A stretch of DNA of 7,869 bases from Sulfuricella sp. (GTDB taxonomy: Bacteria; Pseudomonadota; Gammaproteobacteria; Burkholderiales; Sulfuricellaceae): positions 1 to 7,869 of the forward strand of contig JAIOJM010000031.1 of NCBI GenBank assembly GCA_019911785.1, given 5' to 3'. The notes beneath the pieces are model-generated. The model was not told where the DNA came from, made no database searches, and worked only from the letters and a program-made list of their open reading frames with translations. Numbering within the stretch: position 1 is the first letter of the stretch; each line of letters starts with the position of its first letter. The translations under genes were made by a program, and so were the position numbers. Shown here one piece after another: positions 1 to 7,099 of the stretch.

Positions 1-1
1 T

Positions 2-274
2 TTCGATGCGGCTGTAGTGATGCAAGCCGAGGAAGCGAAACGGCTGACGGAGGGCAAGACCGTTCGCATGCTGGCGCTGTGCCGGCTCAAGCCGCCCTAC
101 CATACCGAAAGCAACACCTTCTGGAAGGCCACCTTCGCCGATCCGGTGGATTACACCCTGAGAAAGCGCTATCTGGTGGGGAATCTGCTTGAAGTGTGGT
201 TTTACGACAGCGCCAGCGGCAAGGTGCTGGCCAAGGCGAGACGCAATCCGGGGCAAGCCGCGGCGCGCAGCTAA
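2..274 (+). CDS. C-terminal part of an unrecognised protein (5' end outside the window)
   Basis: The frame is open from the window edge and ends in TAA at 272-274. A GTG at 17 and an ATG at 20 lie in frame, but neither has a Shine-Dalgarno in front of it and no in-frame stop precedes them. The gene most likely begins outside the window and only its last 90 or so residues are visible. The fragment is hydrophilic, has no obvious membrane segment, and ends in a basic, Ala/Gly-rich tail (RRNPGQAAARS). A stretch around LVGNLLEVWFYDSASGKVLAKAR looks like beta-strands of a folded domain, but I do not recognise a family and assign no function. A short stand-alone gene starting at 17 or 20 is the alternative. 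Confidence 0.5.
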   Translation, partial: FDAAVVMQAEEAKRLTEGKTVRMLALCRLKPPYHTESNTFWKATFADPVDYTLRKRYLVGNLLEVWFYDSASGKVLAKARRNPGQAAARS

Positions 275-419
275 CCCGGCCTGCGCGACCTAGTGCCGGG
301 GTGGTCGATTGAAAATTTCGGGCCAAGCCCCCTTTATGGCCCACCAATGGTAAACTCGGCTTATCCTTAGAATGGCAAGGCAATATTAACAAGTTAAGCT
401 CGCAGGCCATCCTAATAAA

Positions 420-1700
420 ATGCGCAAATACTTCAATCTAGGCCTACGCGAGAAACTGGTCGTCATCGTTGTCGCCGGCGTGGTGATCGGCTTCGTGCTG
501 CTCGGTGCTTTCCGGCTTTACGTGGCCAAGCAGAATATTGCCGAGGAGATCGATCGTTCCGGCCGGGAACGCATTGCGCTGATCGCGGAAGCGCTGTCCA
601 ATTTGATCGTGGGATACGACTACAGCAACATGGAATCCCTTGCCGAGCGCATCGTTAAGCTGCAGGATGTCCAGCAGATCACCATTCGCAACCTTGCCGG
701 CAAAATCATGGTAACCCGCAACAGCGGTGACTTTAATCAAGCCGTCAAGGAGCTGCGCTATGAAGCGCCTGTGCTCTTTTCGGGCGAACCTGTCGGCAGC
801 GTGGAGCTTCGGATTTCGCTCGAACGTCACGAACAAACAATTCGCACTACCTATCGCAACATCGTTCTGGGGCTGGGTTTTTTTGCCGTATTCCTCGGCA
901 TGCTGCTCTATGCGGTAACTTCCAGGGCGATCATAAAGCCGATCGGGCATTTTCGCGATCTCATGAACGGCATTCTCAATGACCCCAGCGGACTCGCGCA
1001 ACGCAAGCTGGAAATCGCCAGCCGGGACGAAATTGGCGAGCTTGCCGCCATCTTCAATACCATGAACGACAAGGTTCATGACTACCAGCAACGTCTGCAG
1101 GAAAAATACATCCTGGCGGACTCGACCTTGCTGGCGACCAATGAGCAACTCAAGGCGCGCACCGAGGAACTGGAAAAGGCGCTGGCCCAGGTCGAACGCC
1201 TGGCAACGACGGACAGCCTGACCGCGCTGCCAAACCGCCGCCATTTCGACAATTTTCTCGCCGCGACCATCCCCCGTGGCGCCAGGTTCGGCGAGCCCAT
1301 CTGCATGATTCTGGTTGATGTTGATAATTTCAAGCAAATTAACGACCAGTATGGACATGGCGTCGGCGATTACGTGCTTCAGGAGCTGGCCAAGCTGTTT
1401 AAATCCCGAACTCGGGAAGCCGATATCTGCGCCCGGTTGGGTGGAGACGAGTTCGCCTTCCTGCTCTGTCGCACCGGCACCGAAGAAGCGCTCGCATTGT
1501 CGCAAGATCTGCTGCGCATCGTCCGCGAACACCCTTTCGTGGCGGACGACGTCAAGCTGCAAGTTATGCTCAGCATCGGCATCGCACAGCTCTCGCCGGA
1601 CATCCCCGGCACCGAAGCACTCTATGGAGCCGCCGACAAGGCGCTTTACGAGGCAAAACGCCGCGGGCGCAGCCAAGTTGTCGTGTACCCTTTCGGATAA
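420..1700 (+). CDS. Membrane-anchored diguanylate cyclase (periplasmic sensor - HAMP - GGDEF)
   Basis: This 426-residue inner-membrane protein is predicted to make cyclic di-GMP from two GTP. In order it has a short cytoplasmic N-terminus, TM1 (about 13-34), a periplasmic domain (about 35-147) of the PAS/Cache-like sort common in such sensors but not firmly classifiable by eye, and TM2 (about 148-166). A HAMP domain follows (about 167-222, with Pro174 and a DEIGEL box at 203-208), then a coiled coil (about 222-262) and the GGDEF domain (from about 262). The active-site signature GGDEF is intact at 341-345, the metal-binding Asp is in VDVDNF (Asp300, Asp302), and the NxDxxGHxxGD-like segment starts at Asn308. 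An inhibitory RxxD site (READ, Arg332-Asp335) sits five residues before GGDEF, so product inhibition is expected. There is no EAL or HD-GYP domain, so it should be synthesis only. The ATG at 420 has no strong Shine-Dalgarno, but it gives a normal N-terminus in front of TM1. The binding-protein gene 36 nt downstream suggests shared transcription and a ligand-sensing partnership. Confidence 0.93.
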   Translation: MRKYFNLGLREKLVVIVVAGVVIGFVLLGAFRLYVAKQNIAEEIDRSGRERIALIAEALSNLIVGYDYSNMESLAERIVKLQDVQQITIRNLAGKIMVTRNSGDFNQAVKELRYEAPVLFSGEPVGSVELRISLERHEQTIRTTYRNIVLGLGFFAVFLGMLLYAVTSRAIIKPIGHFRDLMNGILNDPSGLAQRKLEIASRDEIGELAAIFNTMNDKVHDYQQRLQEKYILADSTLLATNEQLKARTEELEKALAQVERLATTDSLTALPNRRHFDNFLAATIPRGARFGEPICMILVDVDNFKQINDQYGHGVGDYVLQELAKLFKSRTREADICARLGGDEFAFLLCRTGTEEALALSQDLLRIVREHPFVADDVKLQVMLSIGIAQLSPDIPGTEALYGAADKALYEAKRRGRSQVVVYPFG

Positions 1701-1727
1701 GCCTGACTCAATGGTCCTACGGGAAAC

Positions 1728-1732
1728 GGAGG
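1728..1732 (+). promoter_or_regulatory. Ribosome binding site fixing the GTG start of the PhnD-like gene
   Basis: GGAGG is followed by a 4-nt spacer and GTG at 1737. This strong Shine-Dalgarno decides the start: the next in-frame ATG (1764) lies inside the signal peptide and has no such site. It also shows that the downstream gene has its own strong translation signal even if it shares a transcript with the cyclase gene. Confidence 0.75.
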
Positions 1733-1736
1733 AATC

Positions 1737-2591
1737 GTGCAGAGACGCTCTTGCTTAAACCTGATGTTCGCCTGCCTGCTTGCGGGAGCAGGCCTGGCTG
1801 CCACGTTGCCTGCCCGTGCCGCCGAAAACCGGCACACGGATTTATCCCTGGGATCGGTAGCAATGGACGTTCCGGCAGCAATGGTAAAGCGCCTGACGCC
1901 CCTGGCCAAATACCTCAGCAGCCAAACCGGTTACAATGTCATGTTTCGCGCTTCTCCCAACCTGGACTCCGCCGTGGAAGATCTTGGGCTGGGGCATACC
2001 CAGTTGGCCTATCTGACCCCGGTGGCCTATATCGAAGCGCATGAAAAATATGGTGCGGTCCCCCTCGTCAGCCCGCTTACCCACGGAAAATCCACTTTCA
2101 ATCTGGTCATCGCCGTCAGGAAAGACAGCCCGATCAGGGCAATGCGGGATTTGCACGGCAAGAAATTCGCCTTCGGCGATGAAAAGGCCCTGCTTCAGCC
2201 AGCCGTTGTCATGGGGGCAGGAATCAAGCTGGAGGATTTTGCTTCCTACGCCTATCTCAAGCATTACGACAACATCGCCAAGGCGCTGCTGAATGGGGAT
2301 TTCGACGCCGGCATTCTGAAGGACACCATTGCGGCCAAATTCGAGCCACTAGGGCTGCGCATTATTCATGTTTCTCCGCCCCTGGCCTCCTATCTTTTCG
2401 CCGCAAGCAACCGCCTTACCCCGGAAACCGTTGCCCAGCTGAAAGCCGCGCTGCTTGCTCTCAACGCGGACACACCCGAAAACAAGGCCGTCTTGCGCGC
2501 CCTCGACCCTGCTTACGACGGGTTCGTGGCAGTGGAAGATCGGGATTACCACGTGATCCGCAAGCTGATCGCGCCCTTGAAGGCAAAATGA
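1737..2591 (+). CDS. PhnD-like periplasmic substrate-binding protein, orphan, paired with a diguanylate cyclase
   Basis: This 284-residue secreted protein belongs to the phosphate/phosphite/phosphonate-binding PhnD-like family (periplasmic binding protein fold). Translation starts at GTG 1737 behind GGAGG. A Sec signal peptide is clear: RR at 3-4, a hydrophobic core at about 7-22, and likely cleavage after ARA at 26-28. Family features are the early SLGSVAMDVPAAMVKRLTPL segment, the QLAYLTPVAY stretch (Tyr92, Tyr98) and the FGD turn at 146-148. The usual Ser-Thr-Ser anion-binding motif after this turn is replaced by EKALLQ, so phosphonate or phosphate may not be the ligand. No permease or ATPase gene is adjacent. 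The gene follows the membrane cyclase by 36 nt in the same direction. I infer that it binds a small molecule in the periplasm and signals to the cyclase, by analogy with the NspS-MbaA pair of Vibrio cholerae, which uses a different binding-protein family. A transporter component with its partners elsewhere remains possible. Confidence 0.85.
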   Translation: MQRRSCLNLMFACLLAGAGLAATLPARAAENRHTDLSLGSVAMDVPAAMVKRLTPLAKYLSSQTGYNVMFRASPNLDSAVEDLGLGHTQLAYLTPVAYIEAHEKYGAVPLVSPLTHGKSTFNLVIAVRKDSPIRAMRDLHGKKFAFGDEKALLQPAVVMGAGIKLEDFASYAYLKHYDNIAKALLNGDFDAGILKDTIAAKFEPLGLRIIHVSPPLASYLFAASNRLTPETVAQLKAALLALNADTPENKAVLRALDPAYDGFVAVEDRDYHVIRKLIAPLKAK

Positions 2592-2630
2592 GCCTTGCGG
2601 CTGTTCGTCTGTGGCAAATGTTTGCACCAC

Positions 2631-3995
2631 TCATTTCACCCACACCGTCTTGACGTTCACGAATTCGCGGATGCCGTGGTAGGACAGCTCGCGGCCGTAG
2701 CCTGATGCCTTGACCCCGCCGAACGGCAGGCGCGGATCGGATTTCACCATGCCGTTAATGAAGCAGCAGCCTGCTTCGATCTCCCGCGACAGCCTTTCCG
2801 CGCGCGCAGCATCGCGGCTCCACAGGCTGGCACCCAGACCGAAGCGGGTGTCATTGGCGATGCGCAAGGCGTCCTGTTCGTCACGGGTGCGGATCACGGC
2901 GGCGACCGGGCCGAACAGTTCCTCGTGATAGGCGCGCGCTTTCGGCGTGACGTGGTCGAGGATGGACGGCAGGTAATAGGCGCCCTCCCCGGCGACCGGT
3001 TCGCAGCCCAGTAAAGCCTGCGCTCCCTGGGCGATGGAATCCGTTACCTGGCGGTGCAGTTCGTCGCGCAGGTCGAGCCTTGCCATCGGTCCCGTCTGCG
3101 TGTCTTCCTTCATCGGATCCCCGACTCGGAGGGCGGCAACTTTCTGCATCATCAGGAGCACGAACTCGTCAGCGATTTCCGGCACGACAATGCAACGCTT
3201 GGCTGCGATGCAGGACTGGCCGTTGTTGAGAAAGCGCGAATTGACAGCCTGGGTGCTGGTGTAGTCCAGATCGGCGTCGTGCAGCACGACGAAGGGGTCT
3301 GACCCGCCCAGTTCCAGTACGCACTTTTTCAGGTTTCGCCCTGCCTCCGCGGCAACCTGCCGCCCGGCCGGCTCCGATCCGGTAAAAGTGACGGCATGGA
3401 TGCGCGGATCGGCGATGATGCCTGCAACCTGGTTCGCTTCGATCATCAGGGCGGCGAACAGGCCTTTCGGCAGGCCCGCAGTACGGAAAATATCCTCCGC
3501 CGCCAGCGCGCATTGCGGCACGTTGGATGAGTGCTTGAGTACGATGGCGTTGCCAGCCATCAGCGCCGGTGCGGCGGCGCGGAACACCTGCCAGAAGGGG
3601 AAATTCCACGGCATGATCGCGAGCACGGTGCCGAGCGGCGGGTAGCTGACGTAGCTCCGGGCGGCGTCGGTTTCGATCGGCTCATTCGCGAGAAATTCGG
3701 CAGCGTGGAGGGCGTAGTAGTCGCACGCCAGGGCGCATTTTTCCACTTCGGCCCGGGCTTCCCGCAACGGCTTGCCCATTTCCCGGGTAATCAGGGCGGC
3801 GTAGTCGTCGTGGTTTGCCATCAGGATTTCCGCCGCGCGGCGCAGCGCTTCGGCGCGCTGCACGAAGCCGGCTTTGTGCCAGGTTTTCTGGGCTTTCCGG
3901 CTCTCTTCCAGTGCGCTGTCGAGGTGCTGGTCGTCGCATCTCTGGAAAACCCGCTCCACCTTGCCGGTGGCGGGATTCAGGCTGATGTGGGGCAT
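2631..3995 (-). CDS. NAD(P)-dependent succinate-semialdehyde dehydrogenase, Sad/YneI type
   Basis: This 454-residue cytoplasmic aldehyde dehydrogenase probably oxidises succinate semialdehyde to succinate. The ALDH fold is complete: oxyanion Asn131 in MPWNFPFW, cofactor-loop motif GSEPAG at 206-211, general base Glu228 in LELGGSDP, and catalytic Cys262 in NNGQSCIAAKR. The Glu-Cys spacing of 34 is standard for the superfamily. The C-terminal ELFGPV and LPFGGVKASGYGRE segments are also present. Length and the KHSSNVPQ segment resemble the Sad/YneI and mycobacterial GabD1 branch rather than the longer, NADP-type E. coli GabD, so the exact substrate and cofactor are inferred. The start at 3995 fits the family N-terminus (SLNPATGKVE) but has no clear Shine-Dalgarno. 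No GABA transaminase or regulator lies beside it. It converges on the PhnD-like gene with 39 nt between stop codons and diverges from slt. Confidence 0.88.
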   Translation of the reverse strand: MPHISLNPATGKVERVFQRCDDQHLDSALEESRKAQKTWHKAGFVQRAEALRRAAEILMANHDDYAALITREMGKPLREARAEVEKCALACDYYALHAAEFLANEPIETDAARSYVSYPPLGTVLAIMPWNFPFWQVFRAAAPALMAGNAIVLKHSSNVPQCALAAEDIFRTAGLPKGLFAALMIEANQVAGIIADPRIHAVTFTGSEPAGRQVAAEAGRNLKKCVLELGGSDPFVVLHDADLDYTSTQAVNSRFLNNGQSCIAAKRCIVVPEIADEFVLLMMQKVAALRVGDPMKEDTQTGPMARLDLRDELHRQVTDSIAQGAQALLGCEPVAGEGAYYLPSILDHVTPKARAYHEELFGPVAAVIRTRDEQDALRIANDTRFGLGASLWSRDAARAERLSREIEAGCCFINGMVKSDPRLPFGGVKASGYGRELSYHGIREFVNVKTVWVK

Positions 3996-3998
3996 CGT

Positions 3999-4036
3999 GT
4001 GCTATCTTTTAAGGTCGTCAAGTTTTACTATAGCAC
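3999..4036. promoter_or_regulatory. Inverted repeat in the divergent ALDH / slt gap (possible operator)
   Basis: GTGCTAT (3999-4005) and its exact reverse complement ATAGCAC (4030-4036) flank the 43-bp gap between two divergent start codons. The left arm is 3 nt from the ALDH start codon and the right arm 2 nt from the slt start codon. Arm centres are 31 bp apart, close to three helical turns. The gap must hold both promoters, or parts of them. A TATAGT on the minus strand (4032-4027) could be a -10 for the ALDH gene, but no good -35 is visible for either direction. The regulatory role is inferred. Confidence 0.35.
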
Positions 4037-4038
4037 TT

Positions 4039-6000
4039 ATGAAATCTCTCTTTATGGCCGTTGTTTTTTCCGCGGGGGCCGCACTTTCCGCATCCAGCAA
4101 TGCCGCCGTAGCCAGCCCAGAGGCCGATTTTCTCGCGGCGCGCGAGGCTTTCAGGTCGGGCAATATTTCCCGTTTCGATGCCATGGCCGCGCGCTTGCAA
4201 GGCCATGTGCTGGAGCCCTTCGTCGCCTACATGCAACTCATGTTGCGCCTCAAGGACGCGAGCCCGGACGAGATCAAGGGTTTTATCCAGCGTAACGGGG
4301 ACAGTTTCCTGGCCGACCGGCTGCTCGCCGAATGGCTGCGGATGCTGGCAAAAAACCAGCGCTGGGAACTGTACATGAGCGAATACCCCGCGCTGATCAC
4401 CAGGGACTCGGATCTGGTCTGCTATGCCTTGCAGGCGCGGCTCGCACTGGGAGACGGCGCCGCGCTGGCGGAGGCGAAGCCCTACTGGTTCAACGCCGAA
4501 GAGCAGCCTGAGAGTTGCCTGCCCCTGTCCGATGCTTTGGCGACCAACGGCCTGCTCACCGTGGAGGACGTGTGGGCGCGTTTGAGGCTGACCCTGGAGG
4601 CGGGTAACGTCAGCGTGGCGAAGCATGTTGCGCGTTACTTCCCCGGCGGGCAGGAGATTCCCCTGCGCGAGCTGGAGCGTGCGGCGGAAAACCCGCTTGC
4701 CTTTCTCGACAAGCTGCCGGTGAGCCTTTCGACCCGTGCCGGCCGGGAGCTGACCCTGTTCGCCCTGTCCCGCGCGGCTCGCAGCCAGCCGCAGCAGGCC
4801 TTGCCTTACTGGAATGCGCTGTATTCCAGTTTCGGCGCGGAGGAACAGGCCTATGGCTGGGGACAGCTGGCTTTCCATGCCGCGCGCAAGCACGATCCGG
4901 AAGCGCTGGCTTGGTTCGGCAAGGCGGACGGGACCCGCCTTTCCGACTTGCAGCTCGCCTGGAAAGTGCGCGCCGCCTTGCGCGAGCAGAACTGGCCGGA
5001 GGTGCAGGCCGCCATCGCCGCCATGTCGGAGGCGGAGCAGAACCAGGGCTCCTGGCGCTACTGGAAGGCGCGCGCGCTCAAGGCGCAGGGCAAGCCGGTG
5101 CAGGGCAACGCGATCCTGGCGCCGCTGTCGAAGGAATTCAATTATTACGGCCAGCTTGCCGCCGGGGAGCTGGGTGTGGTGGCCGGCATTCCGGCCGAAA
5201 GTTTCAAGGCGAGTGACGACGAGATCAAGGCCATGGAGAAGCTGCCGGCGATCCGGCGCGCGCTGGCCCTGTACGAGATGAACCTGCGCTATGAGGCCAA
5301 CCGCGAGTGGATGTGGGCGGTGCGCGGGCTCGACGACCGGCGTCTGCTGGCGGCGGCGGAGGTGGCGCAGCGCCACGGCTGGTATGACCGGGCCATCAAC
5401 ACGGCGGACAAGACCCAGCAGCTGCATAATTTCAGTCTGCGCTTTCCCGCTCCCCACCGTGACGTGATGCAGGAGCAGGCACGTTTGGTCGGCCTGGATG
5501 AGGCCTGGGTATACGGCCTGATCCGCCAGGAAAGCCGCTTTGTCCAGCAGGCGCGTTCCGGCGTCGGCGCGTCGGGATTGATGCAGCTGATGCCGGGAAC
5601 GGCGCGTTGGGTGGCGAAGCGCCTCGGGATGAAGAACTTCCGCCAGTCGCTGGTCAACCAGCTGGATACCAACGTGACGCTCGGCACCTATTATCTCAAG
5701 TATGTGCTCGACAAACTCGACGGCCAGCCGCTGCTGGCGACCGCCGCCTACAACGCCGGTCCCAGCCGCGCCATCAAGTGGCGCAGCGAGGCGCCGATGG
5801 AAGGCGCGATCTATGCCGAAACCATTCCGTTTGCCGAAACCCGCGGCTATGCGCAGAAGGTGATGAGCAATGCCGTCTACTACGGCAACCAGTTCGGCCG
5901 GCAGTTGCAGTCATTGAAACAGCGCTTGGGCACGATTACGCGAGGAAGCGGAAAGATCGAATGCGCCGGCAATGACGAGCGCGCGCCGGATTGCGAATAA
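4039..6000 (+). CDS. slt: Soluble lytic murein transglycosylase (Slt70 family)
   Basis: This periplasmic enzyme cleaves the MurNAc-GlcNAc bond of peptidoglycan and leaves 1,6-anhydro-MurNAc ends. The product has 653 residues, close to E. coli Slt70 (about 645). A signal peptide occupies about 1-22 (MKSLFMAVVF..., cleavage near SNA-A). A long alpha-helical superhelix (about 27-450) leads into the C-terminal SLT domain (about 485-620). Catalytic Glu498 lies in IRQESRF, followed by GLMQLMP at 513-519 and AYNAGP at 570-575, the standard goose-lysozyme-like motifs. Cys128 and Cys160 in the superhelical part could form a disulfide as in Slt70. The open frame reaches back to 3874, but that extension overlaps the ALDH gene and would bury the signal peptide, so ATG 4039 is chosen. 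This ATG has no Shine-Dalgarno. The tail carries two more cysteines (642, 652). The next gene begins 11 nt after the stop, which suggests one operon. Confidence 0.93.
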   Translation: MKSLFMAVVFSAGAALSASSNAAVASPEADFLAAREAFRSGNISRFDAMAARLQGHVLEPFVAYMQLMLRLKDASPDEIKGFIQRNGDSFLADRLLAEWLRMLAKNQRWELYMSEYPALITRDSDLVCYALQARLALGDGAALAEAKPYWFNAEEQPESCLPLSDALATNGLLTVEDVWARLRLTLEAGNVSVAKHVARYFPGGQEIPLRELERAAENPLAFLDKLPVSLSTRAGRELTLFALSRAARSQPQQALPYWNALYSSFGAEEQAYGWGQLAFHAARKHDPEALAWFGKADGTRLSDLQLAWKVRAALREQNWPEVQAAIAAMSEAEQNQGSWRYWKARALKAQGKPVQGNAILAPLSKEFNYYGQLAAGELGVVAGIPAESFKASDDEIKAMEKLPAIRRALALYEMNLRYEANREWMWAVRGLDDRRLLAAAEVAQRHGWYDRAINTADKTQQLHNFSLRFPAPHRDVMQEQARLVGLDEAWVYGLIRQESRFVQQARSGVGASGLMQLMPGTARWVAKRLGMKNFRQSLVNQLDTNVTLGTYYLKYVLDKLDGQPLLATAAYNAGPSRAIKWRSEAPMEGAIYAETIPFAETRGYAQKVMSNAVYYGNQFGRQLQSLKQRLGTITRGSGKIECAGNDERAPDCE

Positions 6001-6004
6001 GGAG
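5999..6004 (+). promoter_or_regulatory. Ribosome binding site fixing the start of the NDUFA9-like gene
   Basis: AAGGAG overlaps the slt stop codon (TAA 5998-6000) and precedes ATG 6012 by 7 nt. This favours the start at 6012 over the in-frame ATG at 5991 inside slt, which has no such site. It also indicates tight coupling of the two genes. Confidence 0.8.
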
Positions 6005-6011
6005 AAAAATC

Positions 6012-6956
6012 ATGGAAATCAAGAAAGTTTGTGTGCTGGGTGGAAGCGGTTTTGTCGGCCGGCATGTGGTCAGCCGGCTGTGCGGGCGGGGGTACGAAGT
6101 GCTTGTGCCCTACCGCAACATCAACCGCGCCAAGCACCTTGCCGTGCTGCCGACGGTGTCGCTGGTGGAAGCGGATGTCCATGATCCGGATGTGCTCAAG
6201 GGGCTGTTCCGGGGCGTGGATGCGGTGATCAACCTGGTCGGCATTCTCCATGAAGGAAAGCGCGGCGCTTTCCAGCGTGCGCACGTGGAGCTGCCGCGCA
6301 AGGTGGTGGAAGCCTGCCGGGCGGCGGGGGTGAAGCGGTTGCTGCACATGAGCGCCCTCGGCGGCGACCCGGACGGCCTGAGCCGCTACCAGCGCAGCAA
6401 GGGGGAGGGTGAGGCACTGGTGCTGGCGGCCCACGGGGAGGGTCTGGCGGTGACGGTATTCCGCCCGTCGGTGATTTTCGGCCCGGAAGACAGCTTTCTC
6501 AACCTGTTCGCCCGCCTGCTCCAATGGGCGCCGATTTTCCCGCTCGGCAGCCCGAATGCCAAATTCCAGCCGGTGTATGTCGGCGACGTGGCCCATGCGT
6601 ATGTCGCCAGCCTGAACAACCCGGCTACCTTCGGCCAGCGCTACGAACTGTGCGGTCCGACGGTTTACACCCTGCAGGAGCTGGTCGAATACGTCGCCAG
6701 GGTCAAGGGTCTCAAGCGCACGGTCATGCCGCTGTCCGATGAGATGTCCTCGTTGCAGGCCATGCTGCTGGGCCTGATGCCGGTGAAGATGCTGACCCAC
6801 GACAACTACCTGACGCTGAAAACCGACGCGGTGTGCGGCTGCCCATTCCCCGAGGTGTTCGGCATTCAGCCTGCGGCTATCGAGGCTGAAGCTCCGCTGT
6901 ACCTGGCGGGCATTCAGCCGCCGCGCTTCAAGCGGTTTATCGACGAGAAACGCTAG
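6012..6956 (+). CDS. NDUFA9-like atypical short-chain dehydrogenase/reductase (complex I NDUFA9 family)
   Basis: This 314-residue protein has an N-terminal Rossmann fold and resembles the bacterial relatives of the mitochondrial complex I accessory subunit NDUFA9 (atypical SDRs). The nucleotide-binding GGSGFVG lies at 10-16 right after the first beta strand (KKVCVLGG). Other SDR landmarks are INLVGIL in the middle strand, LLHMSALGG, a YxxxK pair (Tyr126, Lys130 in RYQRSK), and FRPSVIFGPED followed by QPVYVGDVAHAYV. The bacterial proteins are generally annotated as NAD(P)-binding. Their reaction is not established, and the family is not part of the 14-subunit bacterial complex I; no nuo genes are near. 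Membership of the slt transcription unit is likely, with 11 nt between them. The TAG stop uses the G that is also the first base of the palindromic element at 6956-7118. Confidence 0.88.
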   Translation: MEIKKVCVLGGSGFVGRHVVSRLCGRGYEVLVPYRNINRAKHLAVLPTVSLVEADVHDPDVLKGLFRGVDAVINLVGILHEGKRGAFQRAHVELPRKVVEACRAAGVKRLLHMSALGGDPDGLSRYQRSKGEGEALVLAAHGEGLAVTVFRPSVIFGPEDSFLNLFARLLQWAPIFPLGSPNAKFQPVYVGDVAHAYVASLNNPATFGQRYELCGPTVYTLQELVEYVARVKGLKRTVMPLSDEMSSLQAMLLGLMPVKMLTHDNYLTLKTDAVCGCPFPEVFGIQPAAIEAEAPLYLAGIQPPRFKRFIDEKR

Positions 6957-6974
6957 GAGCCTGCCGGACTTATG
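6956..6974 (+). repeat. Left terminal inverted repeat of the palindromic element
   Basis: GGAGCCTGCCGGACTTATG. It pairs with 7100-7118 at 17 of 19 positions; the mismatches are C6964 against A7110 and A6968 against C7106. Its first G completes the TAG stop codon of the NDUFA9-like gene. Confidence 0.75.
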
Positions 6975-6998
6975 ATGAATCGGCTGCAAATCCGCCTG

Positions 6999-7024
6999 GG
7001 CGGTCCATATTCCGCCGCTTTTTT
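6999..7024 (+). terminator. Terminator-like hairpin inside the palindromic element
   Basis: GGCGG (6999-7003) and CCGCC (7012-7016) form a 5-bp GC stem with an 8-nt loop. Two bases later there is a run of six T (7019-7024). This has the shape of a weak intrinsic terminator at the end of the slt / NDUFA9-like unit. A second CCGCC at 6992-6996 could compete for GGCGG, though only as a tight 4-bp hairpin. In the full-length fold of the element part of these bases pair elsewhere, so termination is uncertain. Confidence 0.4.
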
Positions 7025-7047
7025 GGTCAATAGAATGACTATTGACC
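7025..7047. repeat. Perfect 9-bp inverted repeat at the centre of the element
   Basis: GGTCAATAG (7025-7033) and CTATTGACC (7039-7047) are exact reverse complements around the 5-nt loop AATGA. The centre (7036) is that of the whole element (7037), so this is the apex of the long hairpin. Taken alone it would also pass for a dimeric operator. Confidence 0.7.
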
Positions 7048-7099
7048 TGCAAAACCGGCAAAATCTGTCCGCGCCCAGCCGAATTTTCGCTTCGATCCC

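Noticed and set aside
275..342. Two 6-bp stems (CCCGGC/GCCGGG at 275-300 and GGGCCA/TGGCCC at 320-342) as terminators of the first gene
   Set aside because: Loops are 14 and 11 nt and neither stem is followed by a T-run. They may be chance pairings in GC-rich spacer.
344..389. Promoter for the diguanylate cyclase (TAGAAT at 368 or TATTAA at 384)
   Set aside because: The -10-like hexamers are fair, but the -35 regions at correct spacing match poorly (best TTATCC), so no promoter is called.
278..408. 8-bp inverted repeat GGCCTGCG / CGCAGGCC across the spacer before the diguanylate cyclase
   Set aside because: The arms are 115 bp apart and do not extend. A match of this length in a 145-bp spacer is plausible by chance, and no inner symmetry supports an element like that at 6956-7118.
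444..1676. Long minus-strand open frame (410 codons) opposite the diguanylate cyclase
   Set aside because: It lies wholly inside a gene with intact catalytic motifs, its translation resembles no family, and such frames are common opposite GC-rich genes. The same applies to the frames at 4018-5457 and 5880-7061 on the minus strand.
2592..2630. Bidirectional terminator between the convergent PhnD-like and ALDH genes
   Set aside because: Only a bulged 5-bp stem (GTGGCA...TGCAC) without T-runs on either strand is visible.
1737..3995. PhnD-like protein plus aldehyde dehydrogenase as a phosphonate degradation unit (phosphonoacetaldehyde oxidation)
   Set aside because: The genes are convergent, the dehydrogenase resembles the Sad/YneI branch, the binding protein lacks the phosphonate motif, and no other phn gene is present.
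3874..4038. N-terminal extension of slt by 55 codons
   Set aside because: It overlaps the divergent ALDH gene and would place a clear signal peptide in the interior. ATG 4039 gives a normal secreted protein.
5991..6011. Earlier start of the NDUFA9-like gene inside slt
   Set aside because: ATG 6012 has an AAGGAG site at 7-nt spacing and gives the usual short N-terminus before the Rossmann strand.
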